Positions 1-5,330 of a stretch of DNA of 6,130 nt are shown one piece after another (the first letter of the stretch is position 1; every line of letters begins with the position of its first letter). The notes beneath the pieces were generated by a model that was given only the letters and a program-made list of their open reading frames with translations, made no database searches and was not told the origin of the DNA. The position numbers and the translations under genes are program-made. This DNA comes from Prevotella sp. (GTDB lineage: Bacteria > Bacteroidota > Bacteroidia > Bacteroidales > Bacteroidaceae). Location: assembly GCA_017428805.1 (NCBI GenBank), contig JAFRQC010000162.1:1-6130 (forward strand). The letters run 5' to 3'.

Positions 1-582
1 CACGCTCTCCTGTTTGCGAATGTCGAGCGTCATCATTCTCATCTTGCGCCCGATCAACTTTCCCACAATCAGGAACATCGGTGTCAGCAGCAGCAGTGCC
101 CATGCCAGCCGGGTATCCATCGACTGCATCAGCAGGAAGGCGCCCACCAGCTGTATCAGCGTGACGGTCATATCCGGGAAGAGTGATGTCGTCGCATCGC
201 TCACCACGTCGATATCTTTCTCCAAGCGTGAGGTCACGTCGCCGGAGTGCATCTCCTTCTGGTCAAACATCTGACGGCGGAACAGATGACTGAAAATACG
301 CAGACGGATGCTCGTCGTCTGCTTGGCCCTATCCCTGACACCAAGGAAATAATAGGACTGCCGGCAGATGATGCCACCAATGACCACCGCCACCAGTGCG
401 ACAATCATCAGGATGATGTCCTCAGTCGTCCCCTGACGGATGGTCACATCGATGAAGCGCTTGCAGAGCCACACCATCAGCAGACCGAGCGACACTCGCC
501 CGATACCAGCAGCAATACGGAACAGCATATCCACGCGGATGCCCTTCGTATTGCGCAAGAGCCAAATGATGTACTCCCTCAC
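1..582 (-). CDS. ABC exporter, N-terminal transmembrane half (partial, runs off left edge)
   Basis: The first 194 codons of a protein that continues past position 1. The visible part is a type-I ABC exporter membrane domain (ABC_membrane family): hydrophobic segments near residues 18-45, 56-78, 135-155 and 160-178. Between them lie polar stretches typical of exporters, such as RLRIFSHLFRRQMFDQKEMH followed by SGDVTSRLEKDIDVVSD, the cytoplasmic coupling region. The nucleotide-binding domain should lie to the left, outside the window. The start is GTG at 580-582: an in-frame TGA lies five codons upstream, and the resulting N-terminus (V/M-REYIIWLLRNTKG) sits where these exporters normally begin; the next in-frame ATG would cut into the first membrane segment. 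It follows the PqqD gene by 34 nt, which suggests export of a PqqD-handled peptide (inference). Substrate unknown; a lipid or drug exporter of the same fold cannot be excluded. Confidence 0.9.
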   Translation of the reverse strand, partial: MREYIIWLLRNTKGIRVDMLFRIAAGIGRVSLGLLMVWLCKRFIDVTIRQGTTEDIILMIVALVAVVIGGIICRQSYYFLGVRDRAKQTTSIRLRIFSHLFRRQMFDQKEMHSGDVTSRLEKDIDVVSDATTSLFPDMTVTLIQLVGAFLLMQSMDTRLAWALLLLTPMFLIVGKLIGRKMRMMTLDIRKQESV

Positions 583-620
583 TCTTTCACCTTTTCACTA
601 TCTCACTTTTCACTTCTTAC
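579..620 (-). repeat. GTGA-unit short tandem repeat in the pqqD-ABC gap
   Basis: On the plus strand TCAC occurs at 579-582, 587-590, 595-598, 603-606 and 610-613, followed by TTAC at 617-620, so the spacing is 8, 8, 8, 7 and 7 nt. On the minus strand this reads as a run of GTGAAAA-like units. It fills the whole gap between the PqqD stop (617-619) and the exporter, and the last unit provides the GTG start codon (580-582). Confidence 0.75.
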
Positions 621-886
621 TCTATCAGTCCCAGCTCTTTCCATTCGTCGAGGATGCGGGTGACATCCGTAAGGGCCTTTGAAGGCTCCACATTATATAC
701 CTGACAGATGGCCTCAGCCAGCTGTTCAGCCGTAAAGTCACCCAACTCCGTACATTTCTCCCAAAGCCATGTTGCCGTATCGTTCATGCTGACCATCTTA
801 CCGAAGTCAACCACTTTAAGACCTTCTGCAACAACCACTTTCTCGCCGCAAATCTCACGCAGCACAAAACCTTCTTTCTGTTTCAT
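617..886 (-). CDS. PqqD-family peptide-binding protein (RiPP recognition element)
   Basis: An 89-aa protein, the usual length for stand-alone PqqD-type proteins. These adopt a winged-helix fold that binds the leader of a ribosomally made peptide and presents it to modifying enzymes. The visible hallmarks are an N-terminal beta-rich part (residues 1-30: GFVLREICGEKVVVAEG, then VVDFGKMVSMN), the conserved N-x-T-A-x-x-L/W-x-x motif (NDTATWLWEKC, about 35-45), a helix with FTAEQLAEAICQVYNV (51-66), and a C-terminal helix ending WKELGLIE. It starts at ATG 884-886, 39 nt after the S8 protease, and is followed by an ABC exporter. PqqD next to an exporter is a pattern of RiPP-type clusters. No radical SAM enzyme, cyclase or precursor peptide is visible here, and nothing points to PQQ synthesis itself, so I give no gene symbol. 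Confidence 0.85.
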   Translation of the reverse strand: MKQKEGFVLREICGEKVVVAEGLKVVDFGKMVSMNDTATWLWEKCTELGDFTAEQLAEAICQVYNVEPSKALTDVTRILDEWKELGLIE

Positions 887-895
887 ATTTTAAAA

Positions 896-922
896 ACAAC
901 TAATTACACTAATTTCACGAAT
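896..922 (-). repeat. Degenerate 9-bp tandem repeat between S8 protease and pqqD
   Basis: Three 9-mers read on the plus strand as ACAACTAAT (896-904), TACACTAAT (905-913) and TTCACGAAT (914-922); on the minus strand they form ATTCGTGAA-ATTAGTGTA-ATTAGTTGT. They occupy most of the 39-nt gap. They leave little room for a promoter of pqqD, and I see no TAnnTTTG there, which favours co-transcription with the protease. Confidence 0.6.
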
Positions 923-925
923 GAT

Positions 926-3175
926 TTAAAATCTGACCAATTCAGACCCCTGCAGCCTTTTGTCTGCCGTCTCCACCTGAACCACATAAACACCCGAAAG
1001 TGCATAGGGAAGCGCCACAAAGGTAATTGTTTCCCCTCCTGAGTAGGAGGGGCTAGGGGTGGTCTGATCCGCCTCCCGTTTCTCATAAACACAAACGCCA
1101 GACAAATTATATACCCTGACGCGAACAGGCTCTGTGACCACACGGTCAAACATCAACCTCAGCCCTCCTTCCACAGGAAACACCTGTACGCCCTTCGGCT
1201 GATGCAGGCTGATACCCTCAATACCCGTCAACGACAGCACCTCCAACAATCCGCGATAGACGTCAACTTCACCATATCCATAGACATCATTCGGATAGTC
1301 ATACTTCTCTTCCGGATGCCGGCAGCTACGTAGCATCACCTCTCTGACATCCTGAGGCGTCAGGTCTGGTTTGGCCTGCAGCCAGAGGGCTATGGCACCC
1401 ACCACGACAGGTGTGGACATCGACGTTCCCGATTGCACGCCCCAGGGATAGCGTTCTCCTTGGTAATCCGAATACGCCACCACCTCCTTCTCCGGATGGA
1501 AAAGCGAACTGTAGGAGGCCACCACATTCGTACCAGGCGCCACCACATCGGGCTTCATCAGGTCGTTCATCGCCGGACCTGTCGATGAGTAATAGCCAAT
1601 CTTGCCCGTCTCCGTCTCCTTACTGCCATTAACCACCTCACCTTGTGCATTCCGGATGCTAAGCCGATGGGTTGTGGCACCAACGCAGAGAACGCCAGGG
1701 AAACAACCTGGTGCAAAGACATTCCGCCCTTTGACGGCATCCCTCCAGCGGTCGTCGGCATCATGATCCTGAAAGGCATTGGAAGAACTGCCATACACTT
1801 CTATCTTCCCCTGACCTTGCACCACCACCGCCAATGGTGGCAACAGGTTCAAGGTGGTGTCCGCTTCCAAGAGCAGTTGCCAGATATCATGGTCGGCGAA
1901 ACGTGAACTGTCGCGATAGGCCACAACGGTCAGCGAATCCTCGCCATACGCTATCTTTCTCCTAATAATCGTATCTATCGGCACTTCGGCTGTCTCAAAG
2001 GCAATAGTATCGCTGGGCATCCCTCGTTCCTCCTTCCTCGTTCCTCCTTCCTCGTTTCCATACCCATAAACAACGAGGCGCGTCTCTCCCTCGCTTTTGA
2101 TCCGATAGAGCGCGCCCTTCTTAAAGCACCTGACGAAACTCCCGGCCTCCGCCTGGTCTTCCTTCTTCTCGAAATAGGTCATCTCCACGCCCTCATTGCC
2201 GGCAGAAGCCACAATGATACGGCCAGGACCTGTCAACTGTTCGAGGGTAACGGCATAGAGGCTGTCTTCGTCGTCAAGATAGGGAGGATACCCTTCGCTG
2301 AACGACACCACGCAAGGCTTCCCCTGCGCTTCGGCATAGTCGAAACAATATTTGAACCCCAGGGCATCGGTAGCTGTGGTATATTTATAGCGATCAGCGG
2401 AATCCACATATTCAACGTTGGCACTGATGGCGTTACCCACCACACAAAGGTCACTGCCCCAGGCAATGCCGCGATACGGCGTGTCATAGCCACTGCCGGC
2501 AGCGATGCCCATGGTATGCGTACCATGAGTCTGAGTGGGGGCATCGGTAGAATGTCGGATGGCACTGATGGCCTCAGCGCCGACATAATCCCGCCCTACA
2601 GGCAGCGTACTGCCTATCGTGTCACGCGACAACTGATCCCAGAAAGCCCTGATCCGCGATTGTCCCGTTGTATTGTCAAGAAAATTGGGATGTGTCAAAT
2701 CAAAGCCAATGTCCACCACGCCGACCACAACGCCTTCGCCGATATATGCCTGATGAGATGGCGATGACTCATAGACAGGCAACGCCTGAACGACAGCGGC
2801 TGTAGTATCGACGCACAGACTGGTGGACTGGTTGGCTTCAATTCGGGTGACTGCCGGCTCCTTCGCCAGCGCACCCAATTCTGCCAGAGGGATCGTGGCG
2901 ATGCAGATATCGCCCCATTGTGCCCGTTTCCGGCAGTTATGTTTTTTGAACACGTCATCGGCCTCTTCTGGGCTGATGCAGACGAAGGCTGTTATACTCC
3001 TCCCCTCAAAGTATCCTACTGACTCCTGACTCCTGACTCCTGACTTCTGACATCTGACTCCTTCTTCCGCAGCCTGTCTTACCAGCCGCGACATCTTGCG
3101 GTAATCGGCCTGCTGTGCAACACTCGTAAGTGCCACCCACACAGCTATCAGCAACCATACCTGCCTCCTCATCAT
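926..3175 (-). CDS. Secreted subtilisin-like serine protease (peptidase S8) with C-terminal sorting domain
   Basis: A 749-aa protein counted from ATG 3173-3175; a longer reading from TTG at 3182-3184 is less likely. It has a signal peptide (MMRRQVWLLIAVWVALTSVA, cleavage near residue 20), a pro-region to about 135, and the S8 catalytic domain with Asp155 (VVDIGFD), His217 (THGTHTMG), oxyanion Asn327 (ASAGNEG) and Ser585 (SGTSMSTPV). An insert of roughly 200 residues separates Asn and Ser, as in other large Bacteroidetes subtilases. The end (about 685-749) resembles a type A sorting domain of the type IX secretion system (VRVYNLSGVCVYE, then LSGVYVVQVET), so the enzyme is probably exported to the surface or medium to digest protein. 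Three translated repeats interrupt it (residues about 39-52, 373-385 and 704-715). It lies 30 nt after the M6 protease, with no promoter seen between. Confidence 0.95.
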   Translation of the reverse strand: MMRRQVWLLIAVWVALTSVAQQADYRKMSRLVRQAAEEGVRCQKSGVRSQESVGYFEGRSITAFVCISPEEADDVFKKHNCRKRAQWGDICIATIPLAELGALAKEPAVTRIEANQSTSLCVDTTAAVVQALPVYESSPSHQAYIGEGVVVGVVDIGFDLTHPNFLDNTTGQSRIRAFWDQLSRDTIGSTLPVGRDYVGAEAISAIRHSTDAPTQTHGTHTMGIAAGSGYDTPYRGIAWGSDLCVVGNAISANVEYVDSADRYKYTTATDALGFKYCFDYAEAQGKPCVVSFSEGYPPYLDDEDSLYAVTLEQLTGPGRIIVASAGNEGVEMTYFEKKEDQAEAGSFVRCFKKGALYRIKSEGETRLVVYGYGNEEGGTRKEERGMPSDTIAFETAEVPIDTIIRRKIAYGEDSLTVVAYRDSSRFADHDIWQLLLEADTTLNLLPPLAVVVQGQGKIEVYGSSSNAFQDHDADDRWRDAVKGRNVFAPGCFPGVLCVGATTHRLSIRNAQGEVVNGSKETETGKIGYYSSTGPAMNDLMKPDVVAPGTNVVASYSSLFHPEKEVVAYSDYQGERYPWGVQSGTSMSTPVVVGAIALWLQAKPDLTPQDVREVMLRSCRHPEEKYDYPNDVYGYGEVDVYRGLLEVLSLTGIEGISLHQPKGVQVFPVEGGLRLMFDRVVTEPVRVRVYNLSGVCVYEKREADQTTPSPSYSGGETITFVALPYALSGVYVVQVETADKRLQGSELVRF
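1033..1064 (-). repeat. GC-rich palindromic repeat inside the S8 gene
   Basis: CCCCTCCT (1033-1040), loop GAGT, AGGAGGGG (1045-1052) form a perfect 8-bp inverted repeat, followed by CTAGGGGTGGTC (1053-1064). I recognise this as resembling a palindromic element dispersed in many Bacteroidetes genomes (from memory, not searched). In the protease it is translated in frame as QTTPSPSYSGGE, in a loop of the C-terminal sorting domain. Confidence 0.75.
2022..2057 (-). repeat. 14-bp tandem repeat inside the S8 gene
   Basis: CCTCGTTCCTCCTT occurs at 2022-2035 and again at 2036-2049, followed by a partial third copy (CCTCGTT, 2050-2056). It is translated as a charged stretch, GNEEGGTRKEERG, in the insert between the catalytic Asn and Ser of the subtilase. 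The period of 14 is not a multiple of three, so gain or loss of one unit would break the frame. Confidence 0.85.
3020..3061 (-). repeat. 7-bp tandem repeat (six units) inside the S8 gene
   Basis: Six contiguous 7-mers on the plus strand: TGACTCC three times (3020-3040), TGACTTC, TGACATC, TGACTCC (to 3061). The 42 bp equal exactly 14 codons, translated as GVRCQKSGVRSQES just after the signal peptide, in the pro-region. One unit more or fewer would shift the frame. Confidence 0.9.
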
Positions 3176-3190
3176 GTCAAGCAATTATTC

Positions 3191-3213
3191 GTGTCCTTTG
3201 TGTCCTTAGTGGA
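3191..3213 (+). repeat. 23-bp repeat, copy 1 (overlaps end of M6 protease gene)
   Basis: The block begins GTGTCCTTTGTG and ends CTTAGTGGA. It is the exact reverse complement of 4799-4821; the match ends at both borders (3190 and 3214 differ). On the minus strand it encodes the last two residues (Val-His) and the TAA stop (3206-3208) of the M6 protease, and it fills most of the gap before the S8 gene. Confidence 0.9.
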
Positions 3214-4729
3214 CAATCTTTTTCTTTCCATTAATAATAAAAACACCTCTGAACAGTGGCGTAAAAGCCTGCCCGAAATCTCTCAGCTTTTGTCCGGAGA
3301 GGGTGTAGACACCCGTCACCCGAGGCTCAGCCTTGAGATGAAAAATACCACTGCCAGAGGTGTGAAAAGCAAATGACATCGATGCGTCTGTTTGCGTGGT
3401 GATATCGGTGATACAAATATCGTCAAAGAGTGTGACCTGATCCACGCTGGTCCCGTCCTGCACCCAGGGATAAGGCGCTGTGCTCAGGATCCTGCTGTTC
3501 AGGCGTCGCTTGATGTCGAGGTAGGGGTTCTTAACCTCGCTCGTGATGATCTCGTTGTACCAATCTGTAAAGGTCCTGCCGTCGGCAGTCACCAGACTGT
3601 AGTTAGGTCTGCCCTTCACATTGTTCACAACGTTGGATCGCCAGGTGGAGCCGCTGAAGATCACATGATACACCACCAGCCCATTGCCAGGCAGACCATA
3701 GTCCCATCCGCTCCACTGTCGGTTCTCCAACAGGAAGAACTCATCGTCGGTACGCGGAATCAGATAGACCTCGCCGCCCTCGGCGATGGTCTTGGCGTCA
3801 GTGATCATCGTGTCTGCCGTCAGCACCGTCGGTGTGAGCCAGCCCATGATCATCTTCTCCAGTGGCGAATAGTTCGGCGGACACCAGCCGTAGTTAGTTC
3901 CTGTGCCGCCATCCATCAGATCCCATTCATCCACGACAGACAATTCATCGACGCTTCCGGAAGTCGGGTAGATATCCGGCAGTCCGAGACAGTGGGAGAA
4001 CTCATGACAGATGATGCCGATGCCACAGGAGGTATTGCCCACCCACAGTTCACCGCTGGCGGTATAACGGGAGATGGTATGGCCGTCCTTCGTGCTGATG
4101 GAAGAGAAGCTGCCCGTGGTGGGCCAGACGTAGCCTTCATCTTTAATCGTCGATTGATTGCCGCAATAGCCGGCATAGACATAGACCACCTGCTCCACAT
4201 GGCCGTCACCGTTCCAGTCATAGACGGAATAGTCGATCTCCGGATGCTCCTCCATCAGCATCTTCGTGGCCTCACGGAAAGCCGAGTGCCCCTCGTTCCT
4301 ACTCGACGAGCCTGTCTTCACCTTACTATTGGTCTTATAGGGTCCATAGATGTCGAATGCCAGATTCAGCTGACCGTTCGACTGGTCGTGGAAGTAGTCT
4401 GCCACGCAGCCGACGCCGTCTCTCTGGGTATAGCCCGGGGTATTGAAGATATCACGATAGGTCGCCTGTGGATCCTCAAAGCTGAAGTCGCAGTCGGCAA
4501 ATGACACCAGCACCACCAGCTGCCTGTATGTACTGCCGGCATCCCAGCCACGGTCACCGTAGGCGATGTCTGAAAGGCCGCTGCGCGTCTGTCCGCCACG
4601 GGTAAACGCCTGTGGCGTCCAGTTCACCAGACAACCCACTCGCTCACCGTCGTCAGCCATCGCCAGCCCACTCATCGCCAGCAGCATGACGGCCGTCATC
4701 ATACACCTTTTTAATAATAATATCTTCAT
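3206..4729 (-). CDS. Secreted M6-type zinc metalloprotease (immune inhibitor A-like)
   Basis: A 507-aa protein from ATG 4727-4729. The signal peptide is MKILLLKRCMMTAVMLLAMS plus GLAMA, cleaved near residue 25. The zinc site HEFSHCLGLPD spans residues 242-252 (His242, Glu243, His246; Asp252 as likely third ligand), with the downstream family motif WDLMDGG (269-275). Upstream DWNGDG (171-176) resembles a calcium-binding loop. These match peptidase family M6, extracellular enzymes that degrade host or environmental proteins. The C-terminus (VYTLSGQKLRDFG, then LFRGVFIINGKKKIVH) looks like the short sorting tail of secreted Bacteroidales proteins, probably type IX secretion. A longer reading (TTG 4766-4768 or ATG 4748-4750) is unlikely because it would lie inside the promoter at 4738-4769. 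It is the first gene of the minus-strand series. Confidence 0.93.
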   Translation of the reverse strand: MKILLLKRCMMTAVMLLAMSGLAMADDGERVGCLVNWTPQAFTRGGQTRSGLSDIAYGDRGWDAGSTYRQLVVLVSFADCDFSFEDPQATYRDIFNTPGYTQRDGVGCVADYFHDQSNGQLNLAFDIYGPYKTNSKVKTGSSSRNEGHSAFREATKMLMEEHPEIDYSVYDWNGDGHVEQVVYVYAGYCGNQSTIKDEGYVWPTTGSFSSISTKDGHTISRYTASGELWVGNTSCGIGIICHEFSHCLGLPDIYPTSGSVDELSVVDEWDLMDGGTGTNYGWCPPNYSPLEKMIMGWLTPTVLTADTMITDAKTIAEGGEVYLIPRTDDEFFLLENRQWSGWDYGLPGNGLVVYHVIFSGSTWRSNVVNNVKGRPNYSLVTADGRTFTDWYNEIITSEVKNPYLDIKRRLNSRILSTAPYPWVQDGTSVDQVTLFDDICITDITTQTDASMSFAFHTSGSGIFHLKAEPRVTGVYTLSGQKLRDFGQAFTPLFRGVFIINGKKKIVH

Positions 4730-4737
4730 TTCAGCCG

Positions 4738-4769
4738 CAAAAGTACACATTTTACGGCTTACCACCAAA
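4738..4769 (-). promoter_or_regulatory. Bacteroidetes-type promoter of the M6 protease
   Basis: On the minus strand TTTG (4769-4766), a 20-nt spacer, then TACTTTTG (4745-4738), a full match to the known Bacteroidetes -33/-7 consensus TTTG and TAnnTTTG. Only 8 nt separate the -7 element from ATG 4729, so the transcript would have almost no leader. The promoter also decides between the possible start codons. Confidence 0.75.
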
Positions 4770-4798
4770 CTTTTAACCTAAAAAATGAATAAACACCA

Positions 4799-4843
4799 TC
4801 CACTAAGGACACAAAGGACACAAAATCTTTTGTCCTTCGTGGA
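4799..4843 (+). repeat. 23-bp repeat, copy 2, extended into an imperfect palindrome
   Basis: Positions 4799-4821 are the exact reverse complement of 3191-3213. The block continues into TTTTGTCC and TTCGTGGA (4828-4843), which mirrors its own beginning (TCCACTAAGGACA, CAAAA). The whole could fold as a hairpin in which one AAGGACAC unit is left over. Here it lies outside genes, about 30 bp upstream of the M6 promoter. Confidence 0.8.
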
Positions 4844-4861
4844 GGGTTTTTCTAAAATCTT

Positions 4862-4888
4862 TAGGGTTTCCCCCTATCCGATTTAGGG
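4862..4888. promoter_or_regulatory. TAGGG / CCCTA half-sites upstream of a promoter
   Basis: TAGGG (4862-4866), CCCTA (4872-4876) and TAGGG (4884-4888) are spaced about 10 and 12 bp centre to centre, roughly one helical turn. They end 7 bp before the -33 box at 4896. This arrangement would suit a regulator binding on one face of the DNA, but I know of no named regulator for it; chance is possible. Confidence 0.3.
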
Positions 4889-4895
4889 AAAATCC

Positions 4896-4927
4896 TTTGC
4901 CCCAGTCACAAAATAACCCGACCTTTG
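4896..4927 (+). promoter_or_regulatory. Bacteroidetes-type promoter for a candidate small RNA
   Basis: TTTG (4896-4899), a 20-nt spacer, then GACCTTTG (4920-4927), which matches TAnnTTTG except for the first base. Transcription would start near 4932-4936. No open reading frame with a good start follows before the terminator at 4972-5004. Confidence 0.55.
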
Positions 4928-4932
4928 CAACG

Positions 4933-5004
4933 TGAACTGAAATCAACCCGAGTGTTTATCTCTCTAGTAACGGGAGCCGCCCACCGCGACGGTCTCCCTT
5001 TTTT
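4933..5004 (+). ncRNA. Candidate small RNA or terminated leader, about 70 nt
   Basis: This segment lies between a promoter-like sequence and an intrinsic terminator. It has no ATG, so a leader peptide is unlikely. Two pairings compete: CCCG (4947-4950) with CGGG (4971-4974), and GGGAG-CCG (4972-4979) with CGG-T-CTCCC (4990-4998). They share 4972-4974, so forming the first would weaken the terminator, as in attenuators. I do not recognise it as a known RNA family. The start position is approximate. Confidence 0.4.
4972..5004 (+). terminator. Intrinsic terminator
   Basis: GGGAG-CCG (4972-4979) pairs with CGG-T-CTCCC (4990-4998): an 8-bp GC-rich stem with one bulged T and a 10-nt loop, followed directly by six T (4999-5004). 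It points along the plus strand and would stop the transcript from 4896-4927 before the toxin-antitoxin genes. Confidence 0.65.
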
Positions 5005-5056
5005 GTTCTCTTTCTTCTATCTTTTTCAGCTCTTTACAATAATTTCTCTCAATTTT

Positions 5057-5088
5057 CTTGCAAATTTCATTTTTATGTACTATCTTTG
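5057..5088 (+). promoter_or_regulatory. Promoter of the toxin-antitoxin locus
   Basis: CTTG (5057-5060), a 20-nt spacer and TATCTTTG (5081-5088), a full match to the -7 consensus TAnnTTTG and three of four bases at -33. The ATG at 5112 would follow a leader of about 15-20 nt. Confidence 0.75.
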
Positions 5089-5111
5089 CAGCGTTAAGTC
5101 ATTGATAGCGT

Positions 5112-5327
5112 ATGGAACCAACTGTATTTACACCGACGCAGATGCATCTGCTCAGAATGTTTCAGTACATGAAGACAGAAGAGGATCTCCTCGAGATGAA
5201 GGAGGTTCTTAGTCGTTATTATGCTTCGAAGATGGACGAGCGCCTTGATGAACTCTGGGACAAAGGCATTCTTAACCAAGAGCGTCTCGACGAAATCAAC
5301 AGGATGGATCTTCACCAGATGAAGTAA
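5112..5327 (+). CDS. Putative antitoxin, 71 aa, upstream of PIN toxin
   Basis: A small, highly charged, mostly helical protein. Residues 8-35 (PTQMHLLRMF, then KTEEDLLEMKEVLSRYYASK) look amphipathic. The C-terminal part (DERLDELWDKGILNQERLDE, about 43-62) is the sort of segment that could wrap around a toxin. It has no cysteine and no membrane segment, and I see no clear DNA-binding motif. It stops 3 nt before the PIN-domain gene and has its own promoter; gene order, size and spacing are those of a type II antitoxin. The same C-terminal pattern recurs in the small ORF at 5755. Function is inferred from context; proteins of this kind in Bacteroidales are often left as hypothetical. Confidence 0.72.
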   Translation: MEPTVFTPTQMHLLRMFQYMKTEEDLLEMKEVLSRYYASKMDERLDELWDKGILNQERLDEINRMDLHQMK

Positions 5328-5330
5328 CCC

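Larger units (their letters stand above)
4770..5111. other. Intergenic region between divergent units
   Basis: This 342-nt stretch has no supportable protein gene. It holds, in order: the second 23-bp repeat copy within an imperfect palindrome (4799-4843), TAGGG/CCCTA half-sites (4862-4888), a plus-strand promoter (4896-4927), a possible short RNA with terminator (to 5004), a T/C-rich tract (4994-5036) and the promoter of the toxin-antitoxin locus (5057-5088). Confidence 0.7.

Noticed and set aside
247..663. Plus-strand open frame (138 codons) over the ABC exporter and pqqD end
   Set aside because: Composition is rich in His, Asp and Thr as expected for a shadow frame; the minus strand encodes recognisable membrane-domain sequence.
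904..1149. Minus-strand 81-codon frame overlapping the S8 C-terminus
   Set aside because: It overlaps the sorting domain in another frame and is largely the palindromic repeat read out of frame (PPLAPPTQEGK).
3020..3061. CRISPR-like array
   Set aside because: The repeats are contiguous 7-mers without spacers, so this is a simple tandem repeat.
3392..4504. Long plus-strand open frame (370 codons) opposite the M6 protease
   Set aside because: It is antisense to a protein with a clear HEFSH zinc site, signal peptide and promoter. Its own translation has no recognisable domain.
4933..5004. tRNA or signal recognition particle RNA
   Set aside because: There is no cloverleaf, TTC arm or CCA end, and no GGAAG-type SRP core; only the two competing stems are visible.
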